From contig JADJWI010000008.1 in assembly GCA_016716435.1 (NCBI GenBank), positions 310,001 to 374,000 of the forward strand: a stretch of DNA of 64,000 nucleotides, in the 5' to 3' direction. Shown in pieces: positions 15,959-24,106 of this stretch. A model generated the notes under the pieces. It saw nothing but the letters and a program-made list of their open reading frames with translations. It was not told the DNA's origin and searched no databases. Source of the stretch: Acidobacteriota bacterium (GTDB lineage: Bacteria > Acidobacteriota > Blastocatellia > Pyrinomonadales > Pyrinomonadaceae). Made by a program: the position numbers and the translations under genes. Position 1 is the stretch's first letter. Each line of letters opens with the position of its first letter.

Positions 15959-17791
15959 ATGACACGTCAAAAGAGTTTTCGAAAGAGCATTTTAGTGGGT
16001 TTGATAGCCTTTTCGCTCTTGTTGCCGGGAAGTTTGCCGGTGCGGGCGAATGACCTCGTGCCCTCGGCGGACCTGACCGGCGGTGCGAGCGTTTTCGTTT
16101 TCCGGGGATCGAGCAAGCGGCCGCAAGAACGAGCGGCGTTTTCCGGCGGTGCTCGTTCGGCTGCGGGTATGGCCGGCAACCGGGCTCGTCTAAACTCACA
16201 GGCCGCGGCTCGGCGTAAAACTCGGGCCGAGCGTGCAAAAGCAAGATCGGCGGAACTTGCCCGGGCAAGGGCTCGCGAACGGAATCGGCTTAGACGCCAA
16301 TCGAATGTCCTAACGGCCCGCGGCGAAAAGCAGCTTGAGGAAGGCAGCATCGATCCGGCGATATCAAGCTTCCGCGAGGCATTGAAGCTGAATGCAAAAA
16401 ACAAGGAAGCGAATACGGGCCTCAGCGAAGGCTTGACGGCAAAGGCGACCGAGCAGATGGCAGCGGGCGATGATCTGGCGGCTCTGCCTCTGCTGGAAGA
16501 GGCCGCTTTGCTCGACCCGCAAAATCAGGTCGCGTATCTCAAACTCGGCGAGCTCCACGACACACGGAACAATAACAACGAAGCGATCGCCAACTATGCG
16601 AAGGCTCTTGAGATCGACCCCGAACTGACAGCGGTTTATCTCCCGCTCGGGTTGCTTTATGCCGAGACCGGCGATGATACCCGGGCAGACGAGATGATCG
16701 CGAAGGCCGAAACTGCCGGAACGGCGACGACCGAGGCGAAGTTCGCTCGTGCGGCGATCCTCAAGCGAAAGGGAAATGAAGACGAGGCGATGGCCCTTTA
16801 CCGTTCGGTCACGGTCGCGGAGCCGAACAATGGAACGGCATTCTATGCGATCGCTCGCCTGCACGATGAAGCCGGACGCGGCGATCAGGCAGTGGCCGCC
16901 TATCAGGACGCCCTGAAGGCAGAGCCGACGCTTTCGGCAGCTTGGTTTGACCTCGGTGTTCTGCAGTACAACCGCGGCGAATATAACGACGCGGCGAACT
17001 CTTACTTAAAGGTGCTTGACCTCGACCCGGCCAACGCGAGTGCACATGCCCATCTTGCGAGTGCCTATCGCCAACTTGAGCGATTTGCCGATGCGAACGT
17101 GCAGTATCGTGCGGCGTACGAAAAAGGCATCACGAAGGACTCAGAGCTTCTTAGCGAATGGGGTTTCTGTCTCGGCAAGACGAACGAATGGGACAAAGCG
17201 GCTGTCAGGCTGAAGTCAGCCGAAGAGCTTAACCCGACGGCGGTCGATCACAATAATGTCGGCTGGGCCTATTACAACGCGGCCCGGTATGACAAGCAGA
17301 ACAACAAAGAGGACGATGCGAGGCAAAAGCTCGAGCTTGCCCGGCAGTCGCTGCAGCGGGCGGTCGAGATGGACGCGAATCTTCACCCGGCATTTATGAA
17401 TCTTGGGGCGACGAACAATGAGCTCGGAGATTTTCAGGCTGCGGCCGACGCTCTGAACCGTGCCTTGAGCTTGCAGGGTGATTGGGTGATCGCGATGAAC
17501 CAGCTTGGGCGTGCCTATCGCGGTGCGGGCGACCTGCAAAACGCGATCGCTCAGTTCTCGCGGGTCTCCACGCTCGACGCCAACAACGTCTTCGGGCTTT
17601 ATAACCTCGGCGAGGTCTATCACCTTAGCGGCAACAAGCGGGAAGCGAGACGCGTCCGCGACCGGCTGAAGCGGATCGATCCAGTGTTTTCGCAGAAACT
17701 CGAAGACGTTCTAAGCGGCAAGGTCGTGCTTGACGAGGCAAATCGAAATATCAGAAAGCGCATACCTCGAATTCCGGGGATCCCGTATTAG
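15959..17791 (+). CDS. Secreted TPR-repeat protein, paralogue 2
   Basis: This 610-residue protein has a signal peptide (about 1-30, ending VRAN), then LVPSADLTGGASVFVFRGSSK, nearly the same motif as in the product at 12912. A basic Ala/Arg-rich segment follows (about 55-115). From about 120 onward there are TPR units such as DPAISSFREALKLNAKN, AIANYAKALEIDPEL and AVAAYQDALKAEPTL, roughly a dozen. Overall order and length match paralogue 1, so the two probably arose by duplication with murB between them. A strong terminator follows. The tail ends in basic Arg/Ile/Pro residues. Confidence 0.8.
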   Translation: MTRQKSFRKSILVGLIAFSLLLPGSLPVRANDLVPSADLTGGASVFVFRGSSKRPQERAAFSGGARSAAGMAGNRARLNSQAAARRKTRAERAKARSAELARARARERNRLRRQSNVLTARGEKQLEEGSIDPAISSFREALKLNAKNKEANTGLSEGLTAKATEQMAAGDDLAALPLLEEAALLDPQNQVAYLKLGELHDTRNNNNEAIANYAKALEIDPELTAVYLPLGLLYAETGDDTRADEMIAKAETAGTATTEAKFARAAILKRKGNEDEAMALYRSVTVAEPNNGTAFYAIARLHDEAGRGDQAVAAYQDALKAEPTLSAAWFDLGVLQYNRGEYNDAANSYLKVLDLDPANASAHAHLASAYRQLERFADANVQYRAAYEKGITKDSELLSEWGFCLGKTNEWDKAAVRLKSAEELNPTAVDHNNVGWAYYNAARYDKQNNKEDDARQKLELARQSLQRAVEMDANLHPAFMNLGATNNELGDFQAAADALNRALSLQGDWVIAMNQLGRAYRGAGDLQNAIAQFSRVSTLDANNVFGLYNLGEVYHLSGNKREARRVRDRLKRIDPVFSQKLEDVLSGKVVLDEANRNIRKRIPRIPGIPY

Positions 17792-17814
17792 CCTGTGTGA
17801 GACGGCGAACCGCT

Positions 17815-17850
17815 ATCGGCCCTAGGGGAAACCGGGGCCGATTTTTTTTG
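17815..17850 (+). terminator. Rho-independent terminator
   Basis: ATCGGCCC (17815-17822) pairs with GGGCCGAT (17835-17842), followed by an eight-T run. It ends the second TPR gene. Confidence 0.9.
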
Positions 17851-17897
17851 TTTTGCTCTCACGAGGCTCTCAGGTTAGGGTGGCCGAAAAAATTCTG

Positions 17898-17903
17898 TAT
17901 AAT
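17898..17903 (+). promoter_or_regulatory. Possible -10 box of carB
   Basis: A perfect TATAAT lies 15 bases before the carB ATG, just after the upstream terminator. No convincing -35 is seen. If used, the leader would be only a few bases long. Confidence 0.3.
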
Positions 17904-17918
17904 CGTGAGTTTAGTAAA

Positions 17919-20900
17919 ATGCCGCGACGTACAGATATTCATAAGATCCTGATCATCGGTTCAGGTCCGATCATTATTGGGCAGGCTTGCGAGTTCGACT
18001 ATTCGGGAACGCAGGCCTGTCGGGCTTTAAAGCAGGAAGGTTATGAGGTCGTGCTGGTCAATTCGAACCCGGCGACGATAATGACCGACCCGGAGATCGC
18101 GGACCGGACCTACGTCGAGCCGCTGACGCTCGAAACGGTAACGGCGATCATCGAAAAGGAGCGGCCGGATGCACTGCTGCCGACGGTCGGCGGACAGACG
18201 GGATTGAACCTTTCGGTCGAGCTTTACGAACAGGGCGTGCTCGATAAATACGGCGTAAAGCTGATCGGAGCCAATACCGACGCGATCAAGGTCGGCGAGG
18301 ACCGCGAGCTTTTCAAAAAGGCGATGGACGAGGTCGGCATTCCCTCGGCCAAGGGCGGCTTTGCCCACACATGGGAAGAAGCTCAGAAGATCGTTGAAGA
18401 GACAGGTTATCCGGCGATCGTCCGGCCGGCTTTTACGCTCGGCGGCACCGGTGGCGGAACGGCCTACAACCCCGAAGAATTTGAAGAGATCGCAAAGAAC
18501 GGACTTGCCGCCTCGCCGGTCTCGCAGATCTTGGTTGAAGAATCGATCCTCGGCTGGAAAGAATATGAACTTGAGGTGATGCGCGACCTCAACGACAACG
18601 TCGTCATCATCTGCTCGATAGAAAATTTTGACCCGATGGGTGTGCACACGGGCGACTCGATAACGGTCGCTCCGGCACAGACGCTGACCGACGTTGAGTA
18701 TCAGAATCTCCGTGACATGTCGATCAAGTGCATACGCAAGGTCGGCGTGGAAACGGGCGGTTCGAATATCCAGTTTGCGGTAAACCCGACGGATGGTGCG
18801 GTGCGGATAATCGAGATGAACCCGCGTGTTTCGCGGTCCTCGGCACTTGCCTCAAAGGCGACTGGCTTTCCGATCGCTAAGATCGCCGCAAAGCTCGCGG
18901 TCGGCTACACACTCGACGAAATTCCGAACGACATCACCAAAAAGACACCGGCATCTTTTGAGCCGACGATCGATTATGTCGTGACGAAAATACCGAAGTG
19001 GGCATTCGAGAAATTTCCGGGTGCGGAAGATGTTTTGGGGACGCAGATGAAATCGGTCGGCGAGGTGATGGCGATCGGGCGGACGTTTAAGGAATCGCTT
19101 TTCAAGGGGCTGCGTTCGCTTGAGGCCGTAAAGCCGCTACGGTTGGTTGATGTGCCGGACGAGGAGCTGCAGCGGAAGCTCGCTAGGCCGAATTCCCAGC
19201 GATTTTCTTACATAACGTACGCGTTGCAGAACGGCTACTCGATCGAAGAGGTTCATCGCCTGACCAAGATTGACCCCTGGTTCCTCGATCAGGTAAAGCA
19301 GGTGATGGAGTTTCAGGAGACGGAGTTGTCAATTGATAGCGGACAGCGGACAACGGACAAATCTAAGAAACTCGCTGATCTCGTCGACTTGCCTGACGAC
19401 GTTCTGCGTAGTGCTAAAGAATTCGGACTGTCCGATCGGCGTCTTGCCTTTTTGACAGAAACGACCGAGTTGGAAGTCCGCGGGCATCGAAAGGCGGCGG
19501 GGATCGCACCGGTTTATAAGCGGGTAGACACCTGCGGAGCTGAGTTTGAGTCGTTCACGCCGTATCTTTACTCGACCTATGAAGAAGAGTGCGAGGCCGA
19601 GCCGACCGACCGCCGCAAGATAATGATCCTCGGCTCCGGGCCCAACAGAATCGGGCAGGGAATCGAGTTTGATTACTGCTGCTGTCATGCCTCGTTCGCA
19701 CTCCGCGACGCCGATTTCGAGACGATAATGGTCAACTGCAACCCGGAGACCGTTTCGACCGACTACGACACTTCGGACCGTTTGTATTTTGAGCCGCTGA
19801 CGTTCGAGGATGTGATGAACATCGTGGATGTCGAGCAGCCCGAGGGCGTTATCGTGCAATTCGGCGGGCAGACGCCGCTCAATCTTGCCGATAAGCTCCA
19901 CGCGGCGGGTGTGCCAATCATCGGAACCTCGCCGGATTCGATCGACCTTGCCGAAGACCGTAAGCGGTTTTCCGCACTGCTCAATGAGCTGAACATTCCG
20001 CAGCCGCCAAACGGGACGGCGGCATCGCCCGAAGAAGCGAAGGAGATCGCGGCCAAGATCGGTTATCCGGTGATCGTGCGGCCGAGCTTTGTCCTTGGCG
20101 GGCGGGCGATGGCCATCGTTTACGACGAATCTTCTCTCGATGAATATATGCGGACGGCGGTCGATGCCTCGCCGGAGAAGCCGATCTTGATCGACAAATT
20201 CCTCGAGCGTGCGGGCGAGATCGACGTTGATGCGTTGGCCGACGAAACGACGGTCGTCATCGCCGGAATTCAAGAGCACATCGAAGAGGCGGGCATTCAC
20301 TCGGGCGATTCGTCGAGCGTCTTGCCGCCGCAGAAGATCGCGGTCGAGCATCTGGAGACGATCCAGCATTATACTCGGTTGCTCGCTAAAGGCTTGAATG
20401 TTAAGGGGTTAATGAACATTCAATATGCCGTTCAGAGCGACCGCGTTTATGTGCTGGAGGTTAACCCGCGAGCCTCGCGGACGGTGCCGTTCGTTGCCAA
20501 GGCGACGGGTGTGCCGATCGCAAAGATCGCATCGCTTGTGATGGCCGGGTCAAAAACGCTTGCCGAGTTCGGCCTGCCGGACGTGCTCGCGGTGCCGCAG
20601 GTCTTTGTGAAATCGCCCGTTTTTCCGTTCAAGAAATTTGCTGGGGTCGATCCGATCCTTGGACCGGAAATGCATTCGACCGGCGAGGTGATGGGCGTCG
20701 GGGCGACGTTTGGCGAGGCATACGGCAAAGCGATGGAAGGCGCGGGTGTCAGTTTGCCGATTCCAGATTCCAGATTCCAGATTGGAGAAGCCGATTCGCT
20801 GAGGCCTGAATCGTCGAATCAGCGATCGATGAAGGCTTTTATTTCCGTGACGAACGCCGACAAGGGGCAGGCGGTCCTGCTTGCCCGCCGGTTGAACAAA

Positions 20901-21260
20901 CTCGGGTTCAAGTTGGTGGCGACGCACGGAACGGCGACACGGCTCCGCGAGGTTGGCCTCGATTGCGACGACGTGTTTAAGGTGAACGAAGGCCGCCCGA
21001 ACATCGCCGACCTTATCCGCCAGGGCGAGATCTCGCTGATCATCAACACGCCGCTTGGCAAAACTTCACGCTACGACGAACAGGCCATCCGCAAGGCTGC
21101 ACTTCAATTCAACGTCCCCTGCGTCACGACCATCACCGGAGCCGAAGCACTAGTCGAAGCCATCGCAACGAAGGCGACGAACGGCGGCATCACGGTCCGG
21201 AGCTTGCAGGAGATACATTCAGTTGATCGGCAATCCTCCGTTGAGAGTGCCGGAAATTGA
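17919..21260 (+). CDS. carB: Carbamoyl-phosphate synthase large subunit with repeat-encoded insertions
   Basis: The 1113-residue product joins ammonia, bicarbonate and two ATP to give carbamoyl phosphate for pyrimidines and arginine. I start at MPRRTDIHKILIIGSGPIII (17919). The frame is open 22 codons further up, but that part falls on the terminator side. Two ATP-grasp halves are visible (first from LIIGSGPIIIGQACEFDYSG, second from ILGSGPNRIGQGIEFDYCC). The allosteric MGS-like domain begins at about residue 970 (MKAFISVTNADKGQ). Two extra segments lie at linkers: about 471-485 (SIDSGQRTTDKSK) and about 947-969 (LPIPDSRFQIG...). Both are encoded by heptamer repeats. No carA is nearby. Confidence 0.95.
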   Translation: MPRRTDIHKILIIGSGPIIIGQACEFDYSGTQACRALKQEGYEVVLVNSNPATIMTDPEIADRTYVEPLTLETVTAIIEKERPDALLPTVGGQTGLNLSVELYEQGVLDKYGVKLIGANTDAIKVGEDRELFKKAMDEVGIPSAKGGFAHTWEEAQKIVEETGYPAIVRPAFTLGGTGGGTAYNPEEFEEIAKNGLAASPVSQILVEESILGWKEYELEVMRDLNDNVVIICSIENFDPMGVHTGDSITVAPAQTLTDVEYQNLRDMSIKCIRKVGVETGGSNIQFAVNPTDGAVRIIEMNPRVSRSSALASKATGFPIAKIAAKLAVGYTLDEIPNDITKKTPASFEPTIDYVVTKIPKWAFEKFPGAEDVLGTQMKSVGEVMAIGRTFKESLFKGLRSLEAVKPLRLVDVPDEELQRKLARPNSQRFSYITYALQNGYSIEEVHRLTKIDPWFLDQVKQVMEFQETELSIDSGQRTTDKSKKLADLVDLPDDVLRSAKEFGLSDRRLAFLTETTELEVRGHRKAAGIAPVYKRVDTCGAEFESFTPYLYSTYEEECEAEPTDRRKIMILGSGPNRIGQGIEFDYCCCHASFALRDADFETIMVNCNPETVSTDYDTSDRLYFEPLTFEDVMNIVDVEQPEGVIVQFGGQTPLNLADKLHAAGVPIIGTSPDSIDLAEDRKRFSALLNELNIPQPPNGTAASPEEAKEIAAKIGYPVIVRPSFVLGGRAMAIVYDESSLDEYMRTAVDASPEKPILIDKFLERAGEIDVDALADETTVVIAGIQEHIEEAGIHSGDSSSVLPPQKIAVEHLETIQHYTRLLAKGLNVKGLMNIQYAVQSDRVYVLEVNPRASRTVPFVAKATGVPIAKIASLVMAGSKTLAEFGLPDVLAVPQVFVKSPVFPFKKFAGVDPILGPEMHSTGEVMGVGATFGEAYGKAMEGAGVSLPIPDSRFQIGEADSLRPESSNQRSMKAFISVTNADKGQAVLLARRLNKLGFKLVATHGTATRLREVGLDCDDVFKVNEGRPNIADLIRQGEISLIINTPLGKTSRYDEQAIRKAALQFNVPCVTTITGAEALVEAIATKATNGGITVRSLQEIHSVDRQSSVESAGN
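19330..19362. repeat. Heptamer array (GGACARC type) inside carB
   Basis: Degenerate period-7 units AGCGGAC-AGCGGAC-AACGGAC in frame in carB. They encode SIDSGQRTTDK between the first carboxyphosphate half and the middle domain. Confidence 0.6.
20760..20783. repeat. Heptamer array (TTCCAGA type) inside carB
   Basis: Just over three units of ATTCCAG in frame at the junction between the second synthetase half and the MGS-like domain. It is the same family as the arrays at 23571, 24068, 31325 and 31394. Confidence 0.8.
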
Positions 21261-21282
21261 TCCAGCTATCGCTCACGAACTT

Positions 21283-22575
21283 TCAATGCTCTCTAAAGAC
21301 GGACTCGGTTTTCGCCGTGAGATCGAGCTTTGCCTCAACGGCGGTGCCGTCACGACAAGTGCACCAGAGTCGGGTACCGTCGCAACTCCACCGCATGCCC
21401 ACGATTCCCGCAGGGGCAACGAATTCGCTGATCGCCTCGAGATCCGGTAATCGAAGTATCTTTATACGACCGCCGATGAATTCGACGTTGTCTTCATAAT
21501 TGCCGGGAAGGTCTGATCGATCGAAGTAGTATCCTTGTCCGACCGCAATCATGTCATATTGCGGATTGCAGACACATTCGTCTCCGGAAATAAAGCGAAG
21601 CCGTACATCGCTGCCGCTCTCGGCTTCACTAAGCGATAAGGAGTAAAGAGCTCCTTCTTGGCAGAAAAAAAGCGAACTGCCGTCTCTTGTCCAGTCGATC
21701 CCTGTTATCTGGGACTCAGCATCTACTACGTGCGAGGGGATAGTTCGGTTGTCGTCGTCGTACCTCAGCGTTCGGCGGTAGATCTCCCGGAGTTCGGGCA
21801 GTCGATAGACGACCAGATAGTCTGAGGAATTTCGCATACTCGCACTAACGGCGAGCAGTTTTTCATCGGGAGAGATCGCTCCTCTTTTGTAGCCGTAAAA
21901 TCCTCTCCATCTGGCACTCAGTTTGTCGTAGTGGAACTTGGGATGCGGAAGAAAATCCGTAACTTCGTGGATCAACGAAATATCCTTGAGCACCTGATCG
22001 TTCCCACTTTCTTCCCATTCACATTTCCAGATGAGCATTCGCGGGTCGGGCACGTGGGAACTTGAAACTAGGTAGGTGCCCTTTGCAGACCAATAAAGGT
22101 AGTAGATCCAAGTTGCATGGCGTACGAAGGTAATGACCGAGTCGGGTTCTGTCGAGTCGAATATACGCAAAGCGTAGTCGGGGTTGCCGCTTCCGGTAGC
22201 GAGATACCTTCCGTTTGGCGACCACTCAAAGGACGAGGCCGCATCGGCTACGCATAGTATTGCCGCATTGGCGGGAAGGATACCGGTGCGGAGATAGTTT
22301 TGAACATATTCTTGCGTTACTTTGGTCTTACCTGAGTCGTCGTATCGGTGGCAAGCCGCACCGAGACCCGACATCCTGAACTCAAATTCCGGATCATCCA
22401 TTCGCCGCAGGACAACGTGTTGATGCCCGATCTGGGTGTCGCCTCGGCGGATACTGGCATTCGCGTGGGAGCTTGCAAAAACGCCCGCCGACGATATTGT
22501 GCCGCGGAAGCTAACAAAGTCGAACAATTTTGATGCGGACCAAACGACTTGTGGATCTGCTGAAAACCCGTCCAT
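21283..22575 (-). CDS. WD40/beta-propeller-like protein
   Basis: This 430-residue protein has several WD40-type strands: SSFEWSPNGRYLATGSGNPD, YLYWSAKGTYLVSSS, GAISPDEKLLAVSASMR, GIDWTRDGSSLFFCQEG and GMRWSCDGTRLWCTC. The family usually acts as an interaction scaffold. There is no signal peptide, and I could not pick a better start than the first ATG. It converges on carB with 22 bases between stop codons. The next gene is divergent, so no operon context helps. Function unknown. Confidence 0.6.
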   Translation of the reverse strand: MDGFSADPQVVWSASKLFDFVSFRGTISSAGVFASSHANASIRRGDTQIGHQHVVLRRMDDPEFEFRMSGLGAACHRYDDSGKTKVTQEYVQNYLRTGILPANAAILCVADAASSFEWSPNGRYLATGSGNPDYALRIFDSTEPDSVITFVRHATWIYYLYWSAKGTYLVSSSHVPDPRMLIWKCEWEESGNDQVLKDISLIHEVTDFLPHPKFHYDKLSARWRGFYGYKRGAISPDEKLLAVSASMRNSSDYLVVYRLPELREIYRRTLRYDDDNRTIPSHVVDAESQITGIDWTRDGSSLFFCQEGALYSLSLSEAESGSDVRLRFISGDECVCNPQYDMIAVGQGYYFDRSDLPGNYEDNVEFIGGRIKILRLPDLEAISEFVAPAGIVGMRWSCDGTRLWCTCRDGTAVEAKLDLTAKTESVFREH

Positions 22576-22710
22576 ATTCTTGTTTGAGAGGGCGTCGGTG
22601 GCTGGTCTACTGTTGCGAACGGATTATCCTTTCTGCGATTCTTGACCGAACCCGATGTTTACAATAACTTTACGTAAAGCGATTCACAGTTTAATCTCAG
22701 TAAATCAATA

Positions 22711-23565
22711 ATGAAAGAAAATCAGGACCGTGAGATCATTGGCGGGCATCTGCTTGTGATCGGAGGGGCAGAGGATAAGTATAACGAACGGCGGATACTC
22801 AAGAAGTTTCTTGAGCTCGCGGGCGGCGAAAAGGCTGAGGTGTTGATCATTCCGGTCGCTTCGGATTATCCGGAGTTTGCTGCGGATGTTTACACGCAAG
22901 CGTTTCGGAACCTGGGCATCGCGAGCCCGCGGGTGCTCAGGGCGAACTCGCGGCAAGAGGTCTTTCAGGCCGACGCTGATGAACTTCTGGATGGCGTGAC
23001 CGGTGTCTTCATGACCGGCGGCGACCAGATGCGGCTCGTGTCTATCCTCGGCGGGACGAAGGTCGCAGAGAGGCTGCGGAAGATGGTTCGCGAAACGCCG
23101 CTTGTGCTTGCCGGGACAAGTGCCGGTGCTGCCGGAATGAGCACATCGATGATCGTCCGCGGCGATTCGGCTTCGCATCCGCACAAGGGAGCGGTGCAGC
23201 TCTCGCCGGGGCTTGGCTTTCTCAAGAACATAATCATCGACCAGCACTTTACCGAACGCGGACGCATCAGCCGGCTGATCACGGCTGTTTCGTATAACCC
23301 TTACAATCTCGGCGTAGGCATTGATGAGAACACGGCAATCATCCTCGATGGCAAGGGCGTGCTCGAGGTGGTCGGGAAGGGGTCGGTGACAATCGTTGAT
23401 GGGTCAGTTATCTCGTATAACGAGATCGCCGAGGTCGCAGAGCACGAATCGTTCAGCGTCTGCGGCGTGCAGATGCACATACTCCGCGATGGACTGGTTT
23501 ACGACTATCTCGAACGCCACCCGCTCCAGCCGAAGCAGGAATTTCTTCTACCCGACCTTGGATGA
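22711..23565 (+). CDS. cphB: Cyanophycinase
   Basis: This 284-residue peptidase of the S51 (dipeptidase E-like) family cuts cyanophycin, the Asp-Arg storage polymer, to beta-Asp-Arg dipeptides. Signatures are HLLVIGGAEDK (13-23), FMTGGDQMRL (100-109), the nucleophile elbow GTSAGAAGMS with Ser137, and IIIDQHFTERGR with His179. There is no signal peptide, so it should be the intracellular form. It lies upstream of cphA with a four-helix-bundle gene between, and an isoaspartyl peptidase gene follows. Together they can make and fully recycle cyanophycin. Confidence 0.93.
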   Translation: MKENQDREIIGGHLLVIGGAEDKYNERRILKKFLELAGGEKAEVLIIPVASDYPEFAADVYTQAFRNLGIASPRVLRANSRQEVFQADADELLDGVTGVFMTGGDQMRLVSILGGTKVAERLRKMVRETPLVLAGTSAGAAGMSTSMIVRGDSASHPHKGAVQLSPGLGFLKNIIIDQHFTERGRISRLITAVSYNPYNLGVGIDENTAIILDGKGVLEVVGKGSVTIVDGSVISYNEIAEVAEHESFSVCGVQMHILRDGLVYDYLERHPLQPKQEFLLPDLG

Positions 23566-23570
23566 GCCGG

Positions 23571-23603
23571 GATTCCAGATTCCAAATTCCAGATTCCAGA
23601 TTT
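23571..23603. repeat. Heptamer array, left flank of the four-helix gene
   Basis: GATTCCA-GATTCCA-AATTCCA-GATTCCA-GATT, starting six bases after the cphB stop. The inverted counterpart is at 24068-24098. Confidence 0.85.
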
Positions 23604-23658
23604 GAATTTTGACGTTGACGCAATAAAACAATTCGTTCGGTAATATTACTGAAAGGCG

Positions 23659-24048
23659 ATGGCAAGAATAGAGCGATTCGAGGATCTGGAGGTTTGGAAG
23701 CTGGCGTTCGAAATTGCGAATGATGTTTACGATCTCAGTTCACGCGAACCGTTTTCTCGAGACTTTGCTCTTCGTGATCAGATGCGTCGATGTGCTATCT
23801 CAGTTTTCTCAAACATTGCAGAGGGATTCGAGCGTGACGGCAACAAAGAATTCATAAATTTCCTCGCGATCGCTAAGGGCTCGTGCGGTGAGTTGCGAGC
23901 TCAAATATTGTTTGCCAATCGACGCGGGTATATTACCGAACAGGAGATCGTCGGACTCTTAGACCGTTTACGACAAGCAAGTAATCAGATATCGGGGTTT
24001 CAAAAATACCTCAGAAATAACGAGTTTAAGGGGCGTAAATTTGTTTGA
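23659..24048 (+). CDS. Four-helix-bundle protein (S23/IVP family)
   Basis: This 129-residue helical protein has the family hallmarks FEDLEVWKLAFEIANDVYDL, LRDQMRRCAISVFSNIAEGF and EFINFLAIAKGSCGELRAQI. Relatives are encoded in 23S rRNA intervening sequences, and one branch (Avd) is the accessory protein of diversity-generating retroelements. No reverse transcriptase or template repeat is nearby. AAAGGCG precedes the ATG. The gene sits between cphB and cphA and is bracketed by inverted heptamer arrays, so it looks like an insertion into the cyanophycin operon rather than a pathway gene. Its biochemical function is unknown. Confidence 0.88.
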   Translation: MARIERFEDLEVWKLAFEIANDVYDLSSREPFSRDFALRDQMRRCAISVFSNIAEGFERDGNKEFINFLAIAKGSCGELRAQILFANRRGYITEQEIVGLLDRLRQASNQISGFQKYLRNNEFKGRKFV

Positions 24049-24067
24049 CCCCGAAGACGCGTCCTAC

Positions 24068-24098
24068 AATCTGGAATTTGGAATCTGGAATTTGGAAT
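24068..24098. repeat. Heptamer array, right flank of the four-helix gene
   Basis: AATCTGG-AATTTGG-AATCTGG-AATTTGG-AAT, the reverse complement type of the array at 23571. It ends eight bases before the cphA ATG, so its GGAA units are the only Shine-Dalgarno-like sequence for cphA. Confidence 0.85.
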
Positions 24099-24106
24099 CA
24101 TGAACA

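Noticed and set aside
19329..20369. A 346-codon minus-strand frame antisense to carB
   Set aside because: carB motifs cover the whole stretch; the antisense product is Arg/Asp-rich with no domain.
23659..24048. A diversity-generating retroelement around the four-helix gene
   Set aside because: No reverse transcriptase, template repeat or variable repeat is present within the neighbouring genes.
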